From NCBI GenBank assembly GCA_000827205.1, contig KN832557.1:1769771-1833770 (forward strand): 64,000 nt of DNA, in the 5' to 3' direction. Source of the DNA: Plicaturopsis crispa FD-325 SS-3. Lineage: Eukaryota > Basidiomycota > Agaricomycetes > Amylocorticiales > Amylocorticiaceae. How positions within the stretch are numbered: position 1 is the stretch's first letter; every line of letters starts with the position of its first letter. The notes beneath the pieces were generated by a model. It had not been told where the DNA came from and searched no databases. It was given only the letters and a program-made list of their open reading frames with translations. Both the position numbers and the translations under genes were made by a program. Shown here in pieces: positions 23,046 through 34,201 of this stretch.

Positions 23046-24039
23046 ATGTCCGCGCCGTTCGATCCCAATAACGCCCAAAATCTCGTGGAGGTGCGTGTAT
23101 TGATCGCGGGGGACGTGACGGGACACGCTGAACGAATGCTGGCCGTTGAGATAGATCGAGAAACAGTTCGTTTATCTGTTCCCTTTACTCTCATGTTTGG
23201 GTGTAAGCTGACGGCTGTGAAAGGTTTGCTGTAAAGGCCGTGGAGCAGGCCCAGGTGCGTCTGGCAGGGCCTCTGTATCCGATCCAATGTTCATCTACCA
23301 TGTTCATTTCATCAGACATACTGGAATCTCTTGGAGAAAGTCCCACCACGCGAATTGCGTCTCACCAAGTGACTTGCATCTGCCCTCTCGCCGTTCGTGC
23401 ATGCGCTTAACGATGCTTTGCCTGGCAGACTCGATGACGAGATCTACGAGCACGCGATGAAGGAATTCCCGGAACTGGCAGAGCCGCCGCACACCAAACT
23501 GGTGAAGCTCGACGAGGAGTGGATGAAGAGCGCGGACGGGAAGAACCGGTGGAGGGTCTTCATCGAGTCGTGCGTGCTTGCTTCGGTGTCTTGCATAAGG
23601 GTGCCGCTAAGATGGATCGATGTAGGTATGAGAAGAAGGTGAAAGACTATAACTTTGGATCCCTCATCCGCACGGATGCGCGCGAGGAGTACGGGGAGTC
23701 CAACACGATTTTCGGTGCGTCCAATCTGCCATTTTTGCTAGTCACGCGATTGTAACATCGGACTTTACAGTAACGCGGATACAGGTAGGGTATTCTGGCC
23801 ACTCATCTAGCTTAAGCTGACATATCCACACCTTTCTAGTTTTATGCCATTGAAGTATGTACACTGTTTTCGTCGTGAAGATGTGGCACCGATTTTTACT
23901 GACTTCAATTTTCCAGATCGCACGAAACAGGTTAGGTTTGAACGACGCGGCACATGAGATCGCGAAGGCAGAGGCGATCAAGGACAAGGAAAGGGCTGAG
24001 CAAGAGAAGGCCAAGAAAAAGAAGGGCGGCAAGTCGTAG
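23046..24039 (+). CDS. PBDC1 family protein (DUF757; yeast YPL225W-like)
   Basis: Eight exons (23046-23090, 23237-23254, 23316-23368, 23429-23569, 23626-23714, 23771-23784, 23840-23854, 23917-24039) total 498 nt, 165 residues. Family signatures follow in order: YWNLLEKVPPRELRLTK, LDDEIYEHAMKEFPELAE, WRVFIESYEKKVKDYNFGS, LIRTDAREEYGESNTIFVTR and IQFYAIEIARNRLG, with a Lys-rich tail (EKAKKKKGGKS). PBDC1 is a small cytosolic protein; the yeast homologue has been linked to the chaperone machinery for newly made eEF1A. Exons 6 and 7 are only 14 and 15 nt. The second exon start is uncertain: an alternative AG 12 nt earlier would change the frame. Confidence 0.87.
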
Positions 24040-24258
24040 TTTTGCACGAGTAGTAAACGTCGAGGTGAGTCTATCGATTTTCTCGAATTAGAGCCTTACT
24101 GAAATATCTATCAGTACGCAGTCATGGATAATGCATGGGTGTATAATATGGTCATGGTCGACCACGCTCTCTTGTGCTCGCTGCTACAGCTCGTAAGCAA
24201 CCGATACGGTACCTCTACTCATGGTACATCGTGAAGTGCACTAGCAATTCTCGACACA

Positions 24259-24537
24259 TCACACAGGTCCGTCGTTTTCTTTCGAAGAAGTTCTAACGCA
24301 GCGCTGGCTCTCAGTCTTCCTCTTGAGTCCCTCGTAGTCGCAAGCTCTCCACCGCAAATATACCATTGCCAATGCCTCGCCGTGGCCGCCTCTGAACGGC
24401 ATCCAAACTTCGGGGGCGTTTTCAGGTCTTCGTGAACGACTCATTCCTAATCCGACATATATGTCTTCATTCTTTCTATCCGCCCACTCTCGTTCGAATT
24501 CGACACATTTCGTCCACCAACGTAGGCCCTCACGCAA
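24259..24537 (-). CDS. Possible small protein, 92 residues, unrecognised
   Basis: A single open frame starting at ATG 24537, divergent from the CinA gene, reads MREGLRWWTKCVEFEREWAD, with MSRSRRPENAPEVWMPFRGG later. It is rich in Trp, Arg and Glu, has no signal peptide and matches no family I know. It could be a chance frame or a last exon in the 0.6 kb spacer 24040-24650. Nothing else is seen in that spacer. Confidence 0.3.
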   Translation of the reverse strand: MREGLRWWTKCVEFEREWADRKNEDIYVGLGMSRSRRPENAPEVWMPFRGGHGEALAMVYLRWRACDYEGLKRKTESQRCVRTSSKENDGPV

Positions 24538-24594
24538 TCACGTGCTCAAATCGTGAATCAGCGCCGCGGTCGATGTGTAATCCTGGTGATCCCA

Positions 24595-24602
24595 TTTATA
24601 TA
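24595..24602 (+). promoter_or_regulatory. TATA box of the CinA-domain gene
   Basis: TTTATATA lies about 50 bp before the ATG at 24651. Confidence 0.5.
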
Positions 24603-24650
24603 CCGCTACCTCGACTACTAACTAGGTCTCATCTTTCAGCCTTCAACAAC

Positions 24651-25348
24651 ATGGCCGACGTTTTCCCTCCAACCGCCCTTCGTCCAGTCCTCGACGAACT
24701 CTCCGCATTGTTGCAAGCCAGCCCATCTCCCATCAAGATCGCTGTGGCAGAGACGTCCACGGGCGGCCTGATATCCGCCGCACTGCTCTCGATACCAGGA
24801 GCGAGCAGGTGGTATGTCGGCGGCGCGACGCTGTACACGCGGGAGTCGCGGAGAGCGTGGGCCGGATGGACGGACGAGCATCTGAAAACGTACCTGTCAG
24901 TCGTTCAGTTCATGACGTCACCCGTGCGAGATAACCAGGTCTGACCATGCGTACTTGTATGCAGAGGGCCCACAGAGGAGATCGTCGTGGGCCTCGCGTC
25001 GAAAGTGGGCACCACGCTTGGCGCGACGCACACGATCGGCGAGTCAGGTACCGCAGGACCGACCGCCCCCGGGGCACAGTTTGTGAACTCTGTGTGAGCA
25101 TGTTTCCTGCGGCTTGTCGATGCTGTACGTGAGTGTGGCCTGACCCATTCCCGTGCAGTGTCGGCCAGGTATCGTTGGCTGTTGTCAGCGGCGAAGGAGC
25201 CGCTGCATCCCGAACCGTGAAAACAGGACTGGAGAGCCGCGAGGGCAATATGGTTACATTCTCTGTGGCAGCGTTGGAGCTTTTGCGGGACGTCCTCAAA
25301 GGCGATGCCGTTCTGGAGAAACGCGAGGAAGGTGGCTCCAGGCTTTAA
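24651..25348 (+). CDS. CinA C-terminal-domain protein (NMN deamidase-like)
   Basis: Exons 24651-24889, 24965-25093 and 25159-25348 give 558 nt, 185 residues, i.e. a lone CinA_C domain. Motifs are VAETSTGGLISAALLSIPGAS (nucleophile Ser region), WYVGGATLYTRESR (Tyr of the catalytic set), TIGESGTAGPTAPGAQFV and VSLAVVSGEGA. Bacterial CinA C-terminal domains deamidate nicotinamide mononucleotide to nicotinate mononucleotide in pyridine nucleotide salvage. The usual Lys after YSNEAK-like sequence is Arg here (YTRESRR); I believe fungal members commonly differ at this place, so activity should not be ruled out on that ground. No targeting signal is visible. Confidence 0.85.
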
Positions 25349-25504
25349 TCTAGAAGTTAGCTGTGAATGATAATTGTCGTGTACGAGTTCATCGAACCTG
25401 TCCAGATCGACGAAGTAGTCGTAAACGAGCATGGAGCAAGTCGAATGGATTATGCGACATCGTGTAATGATATTAGTACAATTTTAAATGCCTCATCATA
25501 ACAT

Positions 25505-27228
25505 TCATGGACGTCCGGGGGGCCCTATACCCTCCTGTGGCGCGTCACTGAAATCTCCAAAGTAATTCAGCTCCCGCGTTAACGAGAAGCTTGCCTGGCC
25601 CAGCATGCGCGTTTCACCGACTTGACGCGCGTTTAGAATAAGGCGCGTCGTCAGATTGCTGTGCAAGACGCGCTGTAGCCTGTGTGCATGCACTATCAGT
25701 CAGGTACGCGTTGGAGCGGCATGTCGGTACTCACGGTCCCACTAACCACACCATTTCGTAGGGTCTCTGTGTGTGCGGATACTCGGTTAGACTGGCTAGA
25801 GGCTAGATGATACACGACGTACATTGAACGCCAGTCGTATCACAACGTTGATTACCGAACATACTAAGATTGGATTAGTGGGGAGCAGTGCAAGCGAGGT
25901 CAGAACCCACTCACAAAATATGAGCACGAAGTATGTTATACCATCGCGATAGAGAACCCTTACGAGGTGACTGTTGGAACCACGAAAATGCGTGAGGCCC
26001 CGATACACCGTGAGGGTCACGATGACTGCAGGGTTAGTTCCACAAAAGTTCGAACACTTTGAGGGAGTCATGCACTCACTGGTCTCAAAAATGGCCACGA
26101 GACCATGGTTCACAGACAAAACCTTACTCCCTGCGATAGGAAAACACCCTGGAAGGGAGGGGACCGGCTGTGCCGCGTCTGTATACGCATATTAGGGCGT
26201 GCATAAGCGCATAGAGTGTGTCCAGAATGCATACACCTGATAGTAGGCGTCAGCGTCAACGATATGCAGAGGGACGTAAAGGCGAAGATCTATGCAATTC
26301 CTTAGTTTGATAAACATATAATTCAGCAGGGGATTGCTCACCGTCCATAATGTGGTCAAACTGATTAAGAACCGTCGATCACAGTTCCACAACGCATACG
26401 TTCGAAGGACGAGCACGCCTATGTTACGGGTTAGATATCGTCGGGTTGGGAAGAATATGAGAAGCACTTTCTGCCGCAGATATGGTGATAAGCGTCAGAA
26501 CTGCGATAACAGACATCGTAAGGATCTCGAGCCGTACAGAAGATAGAAGGAAAAGGCTCACTCGTTATGATCATAAATAGCGTTTGGCATTGCTGCAGGA
26601 AATGAAAGAGGAGTAAGTGTGCGGGACATCGCGTATACGGCGTGTCCGCTACCTTCGGGGAGATGTTTGCGGCTAAGGAATCTGGAAAGGCGTGCGTTGT
26701 TTGAGCAAACCTGGACACAGCTGCATAGGAGATCCGAGAGCTCACGGTACAAAACGAACGGAATATCGAAGAATGAGACATATCGGCATAGTAGGTAGAG
26801 CCATTTCCCGTAGCCCCACCGAGATGACCACACGAGCCGGATCTGAGTCACAGGCCTGTATAAGTCGTCTGTCGCGGAGGACCCACACAGTTTCCCGAAT
26901 TGCACTTGCCTCTGGTTCAAGATTGATTAACCAGTCGAGAATCTTCATATATCACTTCGGTTAGCGCGTACACTTCTCCGAGGTCATGATCGAATCACTG
27001 CACCAGTAGCGTCATGCTTGAAACTGTCGAGAGAATCAAAAGCGCATGCACGTCTCAACATATGCTCAAACGCGAGAGTAGGTTTTCACCGCACCGTTCG
27101 TGTACTGCGATGAGGGCGCGTTAGCGCTATGCACACTGTACATGTGCACATCACCGAACAAGACGCTTGCTCACCTTGACGATCTGGCCATGAGCTATAC
27201 TTTGGCGCAGTGCTTCATCGCTGCTCAT
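25505..27228 (-). CDS. Multi-span membrane protein of the agaricomycete DUF6533 type
   Basis: About nine short exons on the minus strand. The first is MSSDEALRQSIAHGQIVK (27228-27175). Then come ILDWLINLEPE, VTQIRLVWSSRWGYGKWLYL, LCRYVSFFDIPFVLY, LVLRTYALWNCDRRF (near 26410), CFPIAGSKVLSVNHGLVAIF (near 26120), VTLTVYRGLTHFRGSNSHLV, LYRDGITYFVLIF (near 25930) and a last exon LQRVLHSNLTTRLILNARQV, ending LNYFGDFSDAPQEG. The RTYALW, VYRGLxHF and LYRDGIxYF motifs in this order are typical of the predicted seven-helix DUF6533 proteins, of unknown function, at fungal membranes. I could not join LEPE to VTQIRLVW in frame with a normal GT-AG intron (a GC donor is present), so either an exon boundary is missed or the gene has a small lesion. 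Confidence 0.7.
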
Positions 27229-27490
27229 TCTACGAGGCTTGCGTGACGGCTGGTGGTGGTGGGGGACGAAGGGCGCACGGTCGGTCGCATATGAAAAACT
27301 CTGCTCAGTGCTCGCCGGGGACGGACATGCGGCAAACCAGTATAAATGATGCAGAGCGCGACAATTACATATAGGCACGTCACTTGTGCACTCACGGTCA
27401 AAAGAACATAAGTATGCGGGGAAGCCGGGCCTGGGGAAGCCCGAAAGTGCTCCGCCGTTGACGAGCCTGAGAAGATAATTCGCGGATGTG
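27229..27490. other. Intergenic DNA upstream of the DUF6533-like gene
   Basis: It includes the promoter of the membrane protein gene, bounded on the right by the MITE. Open frames on the minus strand run through but show no family motif. Confidence 0.4.
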
Positions 27491-27492
27491 TA

Positions 27493-27925
27493 TGGTGCGG
27501 TTCGCTTATAGACCGCAACTTTCAAACAAGCGGTGCCACACCTTCAAAAAAAATCCTTTTTTTATTTCCTCTTGCCAAACGACTCCTTTTGAGTATACAG
27601 ATCGATCCCCAAGAGCGATTTTCAATATCTTCAAAACTGAGGGAGCCGAACTTTTTTGCGCCATCCAATTTGGCGAGCACTGTATAAATCGGTCCTCAAC
27701 TGCCCTCAAATCATTTGAGTGGGTCGTACAGGGTGATACTAAAGACCTATTATTGCACACGGTATACAAACCTCCCCCAAGGGGAGTTTCTGATAGACGA
27801 ATTTCACCCCAATCCTCCTCGACATGCATCCAAGTCAGTGCATATGCGCTCATCTCAAAAAAATTTCGGCCTCCGGCCGATTTGGCGACTGTTTGAAAGT
27901 GGTGGTGGGTAAGTGAACCGCACCA
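27493..27925. mobile_element. 433 bp MITE with inverted repeats and TA duplication
   Basis: The left end TGGTGCGGTTCGCTTA...TTTCAAACA and the right end (reverse complement TGGTGCGGTTCACTTA...TTTCAAACA) match over about 45 bp with a variable centre. TA flanks both sides (27491-27492, 27926-27927). The interior is clearly more AT-rich than the neighbouring genes. A 156-codon minus-strand frame (27976-27506) spans most of it but starts outside the element and continues across the TIRs, so it is probably a by-product rather than a transposase. The ends differ from those of the element at 3443-4337, so this is a second family. Confidence 0.8.
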
Positions 27926-27927
27926 TA

Positions 27928-28519
27928 GACCAGATAGACCGTCTTTGTTGGTCAAATCTAACCTGATTGAAGGCATCCAACACTACTAGCCATCAAATTA
28001 AACCATATGAAAGAGCTGAAGTTCCCGTGTACAGGCTTGCCTGACACTGCTAGTGATTGATTTATCTCTGTGTGCCAAGGGTAGGTCCGTTCAGACGGAG
28101 TCGCAAGCGCTCTGATCTGTATATGTCGAGCGAGTCTGATGAGATGTCATAGACTGCATGGACCATAAGTAAAACGAAGACTGACATATTAATATGTCGC
28201 TGTCTGGTCAATAGAGAAGAGGGTTGAATATCAGATACGACCCGATACGAGGTAGAAAAACACGCCATAGTTGTCACACGTCGGCATAAAGCTGCATGTC
28301 TCCGTTTCTCTCGGCATCCGTCGACTTGTCGAGTATACATTGCCGGCCCGTCACTATGCCTGCCCGCCCCTCTGCGAATATAACACGCGTTCTCCATGGC
28401 ATAGGCATATGCCATCAACGCGTATCATTGAACAGGAATCGCTTGTTGAACAAAGCGGCTAGCTCTGGCGCGTGTACGGGTGGCTGGGGAACCAGCTTGG
28501 ATGGCGTACGAAAATGCCA
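27928..28519. other. Intergenic DNA, no gene seen
   Basis: Spacer between the MITE and the 3' end of the WW gene. Short hydrophobic minus-strand frames (28418-28062) show no recognisable motif. Confidence 0.4.
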
Positions 28520-29392
28520 CTAATTGCGTAGCCAGGCGGTCTTCGCGATCTTCTTCTGTTTCTTCTGTTCCCTGAAGCGCTCCTACGCGTCCGCAAAGAT
28601 GGGGTCAGATTTTTAACCTGCACAAAAAACGCATATACTTACTAAGTCTTTCTTGCTAGCCTTCCTCTTCGCGCTCACGCCATTCTCCTCGTCCTCCCGC
28701 TCCTTCCGCTTCCGCTCCTCTACCTCCGTCTCCCACTTCCCCACATCGAAATAAAACGCGCTCATCCGTTTTGCGCGCTCAAACTCGGACAGATGACTCG
28801 GGTCACGCGAATCAGCCGGGGCGAAAGCGCCCGTGCGGGCATTGAACTTGGCCGTGAACGTCCCGACGCCCGGGCCCGTTGCAGCGAGGGATGGATCTAG
28901 ATACGCGAGCGCAGGGTCAATTCCCTGTGCCGCCGCTGCCGCCTGCAGTGCAGCGTATGACGACGACGCAGTAGATGCCGCTGTGGAAGTAGAAGGCCCT
29001 GCTTCTGCGTTCGCGTCTTCCGTTGGGGGTGCGGCAGAAGAGGCAGGTTCGGCAGCGGGTTCGGTTTCGGGTTGGAGGGGGTTTGTCCACGTCGTTTCCT
29101 GAGTAGCTGTGTTGAAGAAGTAGTATGCGCCGTGCTGAGGCGAATATATTGCCTGCCATGCGTTGGGCGGTGGTGCAGGCGTATCCGGGCTCGCCCCATT
29201 GTCATCTTTCGGGGAAGATGGCTCGTCCTTTGTGTCATTTGACTGGGACGATTCGCCTGCGACTGTTGTATCGTCTGCTGGAGATGTGGATGGTTGTCGC
29301 TCTGCCGTCGCTTCTGGCACGGTATCTTCAGCCGTTTCAGATACCTGGGGTTTCGGAGATTCTGGCTGTGGAGATGCAGACGGAGAAGCCAT
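28520..29392 (-). CDS. WW-domain protein, probably pre-mRNA processing or nuclear
   Basis: Two exons: 29392 to about 28644, then ERFREQKKQKKIAKTAWLRN to the stop at 28520-28522. The first 75 residues are an acidic Ser/Pro/Glu-rich disordered region. A single WW domain follows (WQAIYSPQHGAYYFFNTATQ, then ETTWTNPL; both signature Trp and the central YYF present). A Ala/Ser-rich linker leads to FNARTGAF and RMSAFYFDVGKWETEVEERK, then a Lys-rich coiled tail. WW domains bind Pro-rich ligands such as PPxY or PPLP. The FNAxTGxF plus ...FFDVxxW tail is seen in fungal WW proteins that I associate with splicing, but this assignment is tentative. Confidence 0.8.
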
Positions 29393-29942
29393 AGTGAATA
29401 GCTGGCAGCAGAGTGTTGGTTTCAGGATAATTTACTTGCAAATAAGCGAATAAACGGAACAAAGACTCGGACGAGACGAGAGTCCAGTAGAGTTTGTTTG
29501 GTGTTGTTGTCATACTGTGGCTTCTCATACTTAGTGGCACAGACGTCGAACGTTCTCCAGACTCCGAAAGCTCTTCAGCTCGCACACGATCCATCGAACG
29601 GGTCGCGATACATTCTTGGGCGTCTCCCAGCTCGGGCGGAGGAAATCTGCATTAGGCACTGAGCAGACTGAGTGGGGAAATAGGAAAAGACGATTGAGTA
29701 CAGTGTAAAGCTGAAAGCTAGAAGAACGTCCGAAATTTCGTATCCAAAGGTATTCAATAATTAAAGGAGACGCGGCTCTTTAAATATAAGTAAAAGGAGA
29801 CTGTGACCAAGAGCCATGCCGCGGAGCGATGCGCTGTAATTCGCGTTGTGGCATATGGATTTGACACGTTCGGGCCACGTCTATAGTGTCGCTCCTTCGG
29901 AAAGAGAAACCGTGGGTGCGCAAGGGGGAAGGGCAATACACC
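29393..29942. other. Spacer between the UspA and WW genes (both minus strand)
   Basis: A 0.55 kb region with the promoter of the WW gene and the 3' UTR of the UspA gene. No supported coding sequence. Confidence 0.5.
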
Positions 29943-31094
29943 TCACGACTTGGTCGCATTAGGCGTCAGTGGCACCCCAGCCGTCCGGGGCCTCGCCGCG
30001 CTGTCGGCTGTCTTGGGCCGTGCCGCACTGTTGAACAGAACACACCCGTCGTCAGCACGACGCCGTACGCCTAAAGTCTCGGGGCACTCACTCATCAAAA
30101 TGCGTCCCCCGCTTCGGGTCCGCACGCCGCTTCGCGAGCACCTTCCGTACCTTCCGCTCCGGCCGCACGACGATGATGGGCACAGGCGAGTGGGAGAGGC
30201 AGTACCTGCACACATGGTCGATAAGCACTGCGCCAAGCAAATAAAAGCGAAATGCACACACTTGGAGACACTGCCGACACCGGGTGCGCCGAACGCGGCG
30301 CCCCAGGCTTGCCGCACGCCCCGCTGCCCGCGGGTGCCCACAACAACACTGTCGGGGCGATACAGGGCAATCAGTCGATCGAGCGTTTCGGTCACTTTGC
30401 CCGCAATGAACTCGACGATGATCGACAACTGAAATGGGACGGTAAACATAATGGCCTGCATAGATCCGAGCACGTGCGCACTTTACGATCCGGGTCATAT
30501 TCGACGCTCTTCTCCTGTACGAGCCGCATAAGCGCTCGAGCCTCCTCGCGTACTTCGTCGTGGTCCTTCTCTGCACGGCGGTAAATGACCGCGAGAAAAA
30601 AAGAAAAAGAAAGGAAGCGTACCAAGATCCTCGGTGTCGACACCGCGGAACACAACAAGCTCGTCCCCATCCTGTACTAGGCTTTCTAGCGCCCACTCGA
30701 GCGCCTGTCGGCCGCTCTCGTCGGGACTCGCCGCGCAAAGAAACTCGCGTGTGGAGCGCGTGCGTACGTAGTCTTCTGACTTGACTTGCAGTGTAAACGA
30801 GAACATCGAAGCCGCGGGGTTCTCGAACGTGTCGAACGAAACCTTCGGAGTGTATCCGTTGGGTGTGGGGTGGGCGGTGACATCCGAAACTATGGACGAA
30901 AGCCCAGTGGACGATGCGATGATGGACGAATTTGCAGAGGGGCTGGCAGGAATGAATGGAGAGGGCGAGGTCGACGGACGAGCGGAGGAGGGGGAGGAAA
31001 TAGGCGTTGACGGGCGGGATGTATGTTTCAAGGCCGAACGCAGCGGTTGCATTGGAATTGGAATGTAATTTGGGTGGCCATGGTCTGACGACAT
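29943..31094 (-). CDS. Universal stress protein (UspA) domain protein with long N-terminal region
   Basis: At least four exons; the last is 30020-29943 (AARPKTADSAARPRTAGVPL to stop). The N-terminus (MSSDHGHPNYIPIPM, then RSALKHTSRPSTP) is about 110 residues of Ser/Pro/Thr. The Usp fold starts at TRSTREFLCAASPDESGRQ and ALEWALESLVQDGDELVVFR, continues with EEARALMRLVQEKSVEYDP, LSIIVEFIAGKVTETLDRLI and YRPDSVVVGTRGQRGVRQ, and closes with GSVSKYCLSHSPVPIIVVRP. The nucleotide-binding GxxGxxx(GS)-like loop is VGTRGQRG...GSVSK. These proteins are widespread in agaricomycetes; their stress role in fungi is little known. ATG 31094 was chosen because it precedes the family's LRSALK motif; an in-frame upstream Met at 31205 is less likely. 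Confidence 0.85.
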
Positions 31095-32709
31095 CTTTGA
31101 TGCAGATATAACTGAGATACGGACGGTCAACATTGATAACAAGGGGCCTGGGGCGAGGAAAGGCGGGGAGGGTGGCAACGAGAGACACGAAAGTACGCGT
31201 ATCAACGACGCGGCCCTCCATAATTCTCGCCTGTTTCACAGCGGAAATCAGGAACCGCACGCAGCACACGACACGATCCGTCTAGAGCTCGCGCTCCAAT
31301 GATCAGCCCTACAACACAGGTTATGCTGCGCGGGTTCAAGACCATATCCACGCGAAGTCAAATCCACGGGCGGAAATCGTAATAAACCTGAAGGCAAGTA
31401 CTCACTAGGTGGGGATATGTGCCGCAAAGTGCCACTAGTGGGATGTCACCCAAGCAATCTCTTCGCGCTTAATCGTGTAGCGCTATATGATTGTGCTCCG
31501 TTATGTCGATATGATTGTTGTTCTGATAACCGAGTGCCTGTCTACTGCAACTCAAGCGTGGAATAGAGTTTAGCACCGGAATGCAGTCGTCGATGGTGGC
31601 GGGGAGTTGCAGGAATGGTAAGTGCTAATTTACGGACCCGCCGGGATGGTGTTAAGATAGCAGACTCCTTCCTAGTCTCGGAGTCTGAACAAGGACCATG
31701 CTGGGAGTCTAAAACCATGTTTACGTTCAGCTGTAAACCTATATTCTTCGTCAACTCCTCGTCGAATCTGACAGGGCTACATCTCATAGCTTTGCGTACT
31801 TGTCTACAGGGTGAAGCCATGTACAAACGACAACGAACCGATCGAACGAACCCATCGCGATATCCCCTCGTCCCAGGATCAACTTCTCAAGTGCACAGGA
31901 ATTGCTCTTGGGAAGCTCCTTGGCTGGCTACGATTCGTATTCTGTCCTTCCATAATGTTGTGGTACGCTGGCAGCATCGGAGGTGATCCAGGTCCAGAAA
32001 TCAGATTCATCTGAGAGAGAGATGAGTCAGTACACAGGTCGCGCGCACTACATCCCGGGCCAAATGATCGCGCAGAGTTGTTTTTGCCGTGCTGTACACC
32101 AAGTACACTAAACACAATCTGTTCATCGTACTTCAGGTGACCATGGTGTTTCCCATCGTACGGCGCCGACACACGTCGCAACCGATGTTCATGGGTATTC
32201 AATGTGCAGGTGAGCCTGCAATGATCGTGATCCACTTGCGATGTTTTGTGCTTCCATTCGTAAAGAATTCCTGTTTCCGATGGGTTCTGGGCGGCTTGAG
32301 CCTGCGCCCGTCTGTGTTCTTCAACAAACTTTCTGTCGGCCAGCAAGGACGCCCGAAACCCCAATCGACTCCTGGGAGAGCGCAGGGTCCACTATTTTGT
32401 GCGTCATATTCGTAGCTTTTCACCAATTTTTCTCTTTACACCTAATGGATCAAGCTTTCGTTTCAGGTGATCTGACACAGGCTCCCAGGCCTCGGTGGCC
32501 TCCACCCCAGCACGCATCACAGCGGAAGTTTTGACAACGTTTTACAGCATACCGCCTCTACAGCACCCGTTGCGAATCAAACCTGGAAGTATATAAGTAT
32601 TCTTGTGCACACTATTTTGAAGTTATCAGCATCTCATCGTCTCAGTTCTCCGTCTACTTAACATCTCACCTGCCGTTAATCCTAGCCCACTACTACCCCC
32701 TTCTTAGAT
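31095..32709. other. 1.6 kb intergenic region; one weak open frame
   Basis: No recognised gene. A 161-codon minus-strand frame (32364-31879) and a 94-codon one (31826-31542) are open but lack family motifs and plausible splice context. The right part is the promoter of the GNAT gene. Confidence 0.35.
32590..32596 (+). promoter_or_regulatory. TATA box of the GNAT gene
   Basis: TATATAA lies 114 bp before the ATG at 32710, followed by a pyrimidine-rich leader, a common arrangement in highly expressed fungal genes. Confidence 0.55.
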
Positions 32710-33711
32710 ATGCCCGGTTTAATTCGCAACTTCACCTGCACGGTATACCGCAACGTGCGCAACCTCCCTCCCGCCGTCTGGGAGGCGTTCGCGAGCCATC
32801 CCGGCGATGCAAACATCATGTATGCGCATGCGCAGAGCAAGAAAGCATCTCAGCCTGACCCACGGGACGTATGGATCACCTGCGTGAACAACCAAACGTC
32901 GCCGCCGCAGCTGAAGTATGTGCTCTCTTGCACCGAAGGCCCTCTGGGCGCGTACCCCGTCTTCATCTTCACCACCATGTCGCCTGCGCAGCTTAAGCCC
33001 CGCGATACCACCCAGGCCGTTGCCGAGCTAGCGCAGACGCTCCTCACCGCCGTCCACCCTGCGCGCGTCTTCGCGGTCTTCGCGCCATCTGTCATCACCC
33101 AGCTCTTCGCTCATTCGTGGTCGCATATCACCAAGATCCGCAATCTTATCTCGCAACCCTACTATTCCGCGCGCTTCACCTACTGCACCGCGGCTACGCT
33201 CACTTACCAACACTCGCCTGCCGGGCCTGAGCTCCGCCTCGCTCAGAGCTCGGATATCTCCGAGGCAGCGGAGCTTTGTTTCGGGTTCGCGGCGGACTCC
33301 CAGCCGTACATACTTACGCGGGACGCCGCCGTCGCGGAGGCGACGTACCTCGTGCGCAGCGGGTACCTGTACGTCTGCCGCGTGCACCCGCGCGCGCCCA
33401 TCGCGTGCATCGTTGCCGTGACGCGCGAGACCCAGGAGGTCGCCGCCATCACCAAGGTGTACACGCACCCGAACTGGCGGCAGAGGGGCCTCGCGGGGCG
33501 CCTCGTCGGATTCGTGTGCGCGCACTTGCTGCACACGAAGAGGAAGCAGAGCGTCGTGCTATATGTCGCGCACGACAACGCCGCGGCTGCGAAGGTGTAT
33601 CGCCGCATTGGATTCGCTGGTCTCGCGAATGGCGACGAGCAGGGCAACGGGGTGTCCGACTGGCTCGAAGTCGGGTTTGACCGCACCGTTGTTACCCTGG
33701 GCCACTGGTAA
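32710..33711 (+). CDS. GNAT-family N-acetyltransferase
   Basis: An intronless gene of 333 residues. The C-terminal half is a GNAT fold: strand pair IACIVAVTRETQEVAAITKV, then the acetyl-CoA loop YTHPNWRQRGLAGRLVGFVC (Q/RxxGxA/G), and motif B LYVAHDNAAAAKVYRRIGF. The N-terminal 170 residues (LPPAVWEAFASHPGDANIMY ...) form a second, diverged domain seen in agaricomycete members of this family. Substrate unknown; likely cytosolic, as no signal peptide is seen. Codon use is strongly C-ending, suggesting high expression. Confidence 0.87.
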   Translation: MPGLIRNFTCTVYRNVRNLPPAVWEAFASHPGDANIMYAHAQSKKASQPDPRDVWITCVNNQTSPPQLKYVLSCTEGPLGAYPVFIFTTMSPAQLKPRDTTQAVAELAQTLLTAVHPARVFAVFAPSVITQLFAHSWSHITKIRNLISQPYYSARFTYCTAATLTYQHSPAGPELRLAQSSDISEAAELCFGFAADSQPYILTRDAAVAEATYLVRSGYLYVCRVHPRAPIACIVAVTRETQEVAAITKVYTHPNWRQRGLAGRLVGFVCAHLLHTKRKQSVVLYVAHDNAAAAKVYRRIGFAGLANGDEQGNGVSDWLEVGFDRTVVTLGHW

Positions 33712-34201
33712 AGCCTCACAAACCCCCTTGCGATATCTGGAGGCCGTGATTGATTCCCGGTCTGCCGTTCTCGCTAGCCGCTCCTTCAACATTGGCCCCT
33801 TCCCGTTTCCCGTCCACTCTTACTGCTAACCCTTGTAACCTAATGACTTACACCTACTGTATGCCCACTTACATACCTTACTAGACACATCCTGGATTTC
33901 CTATCTATGTATTTAACACTCCTCCCCTCCCCCACCTCCGCTATCTTGATTAGAGTTACCTGTCGATCCTACCTGTAGCCATTAGAATAGACAATCGTAT
34001 TATAGACTTTATTTTTGCCCCGTATGTCCGCCGTTTATCCGGGAGTGTGAACATGAGACAGATGCCAGAATCAATATTATCGTAACTGCTCGAGTCTACA
34101 GTTGTCCATGTCAAGTATCAGGTACTAGTTGGGTACAAGTACGGTGCACGCCGGTCACCATGGCTATAACTTTAAGTATCACGGTGTCTCAGTATGGCCG
34201 A
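33712..34201. other. Convergent 3' spacer
   Basis: 3' UTRs of the GNAT and F-box genes; T-rich and AT-rich, no coding signal. Confidence 0.5.

Noticed and set aside
27506-27976. A 156-residue host protein gene
   Set aside because: The frame mostly coincides with the MITE and its inverted ends.
30088-31269. 393-codon minus-strand frame across the UspA gene
   Set aside because: Same strand but another frame; the UspA exons with conserved motifs explain the DNA and this frame crosses introns.
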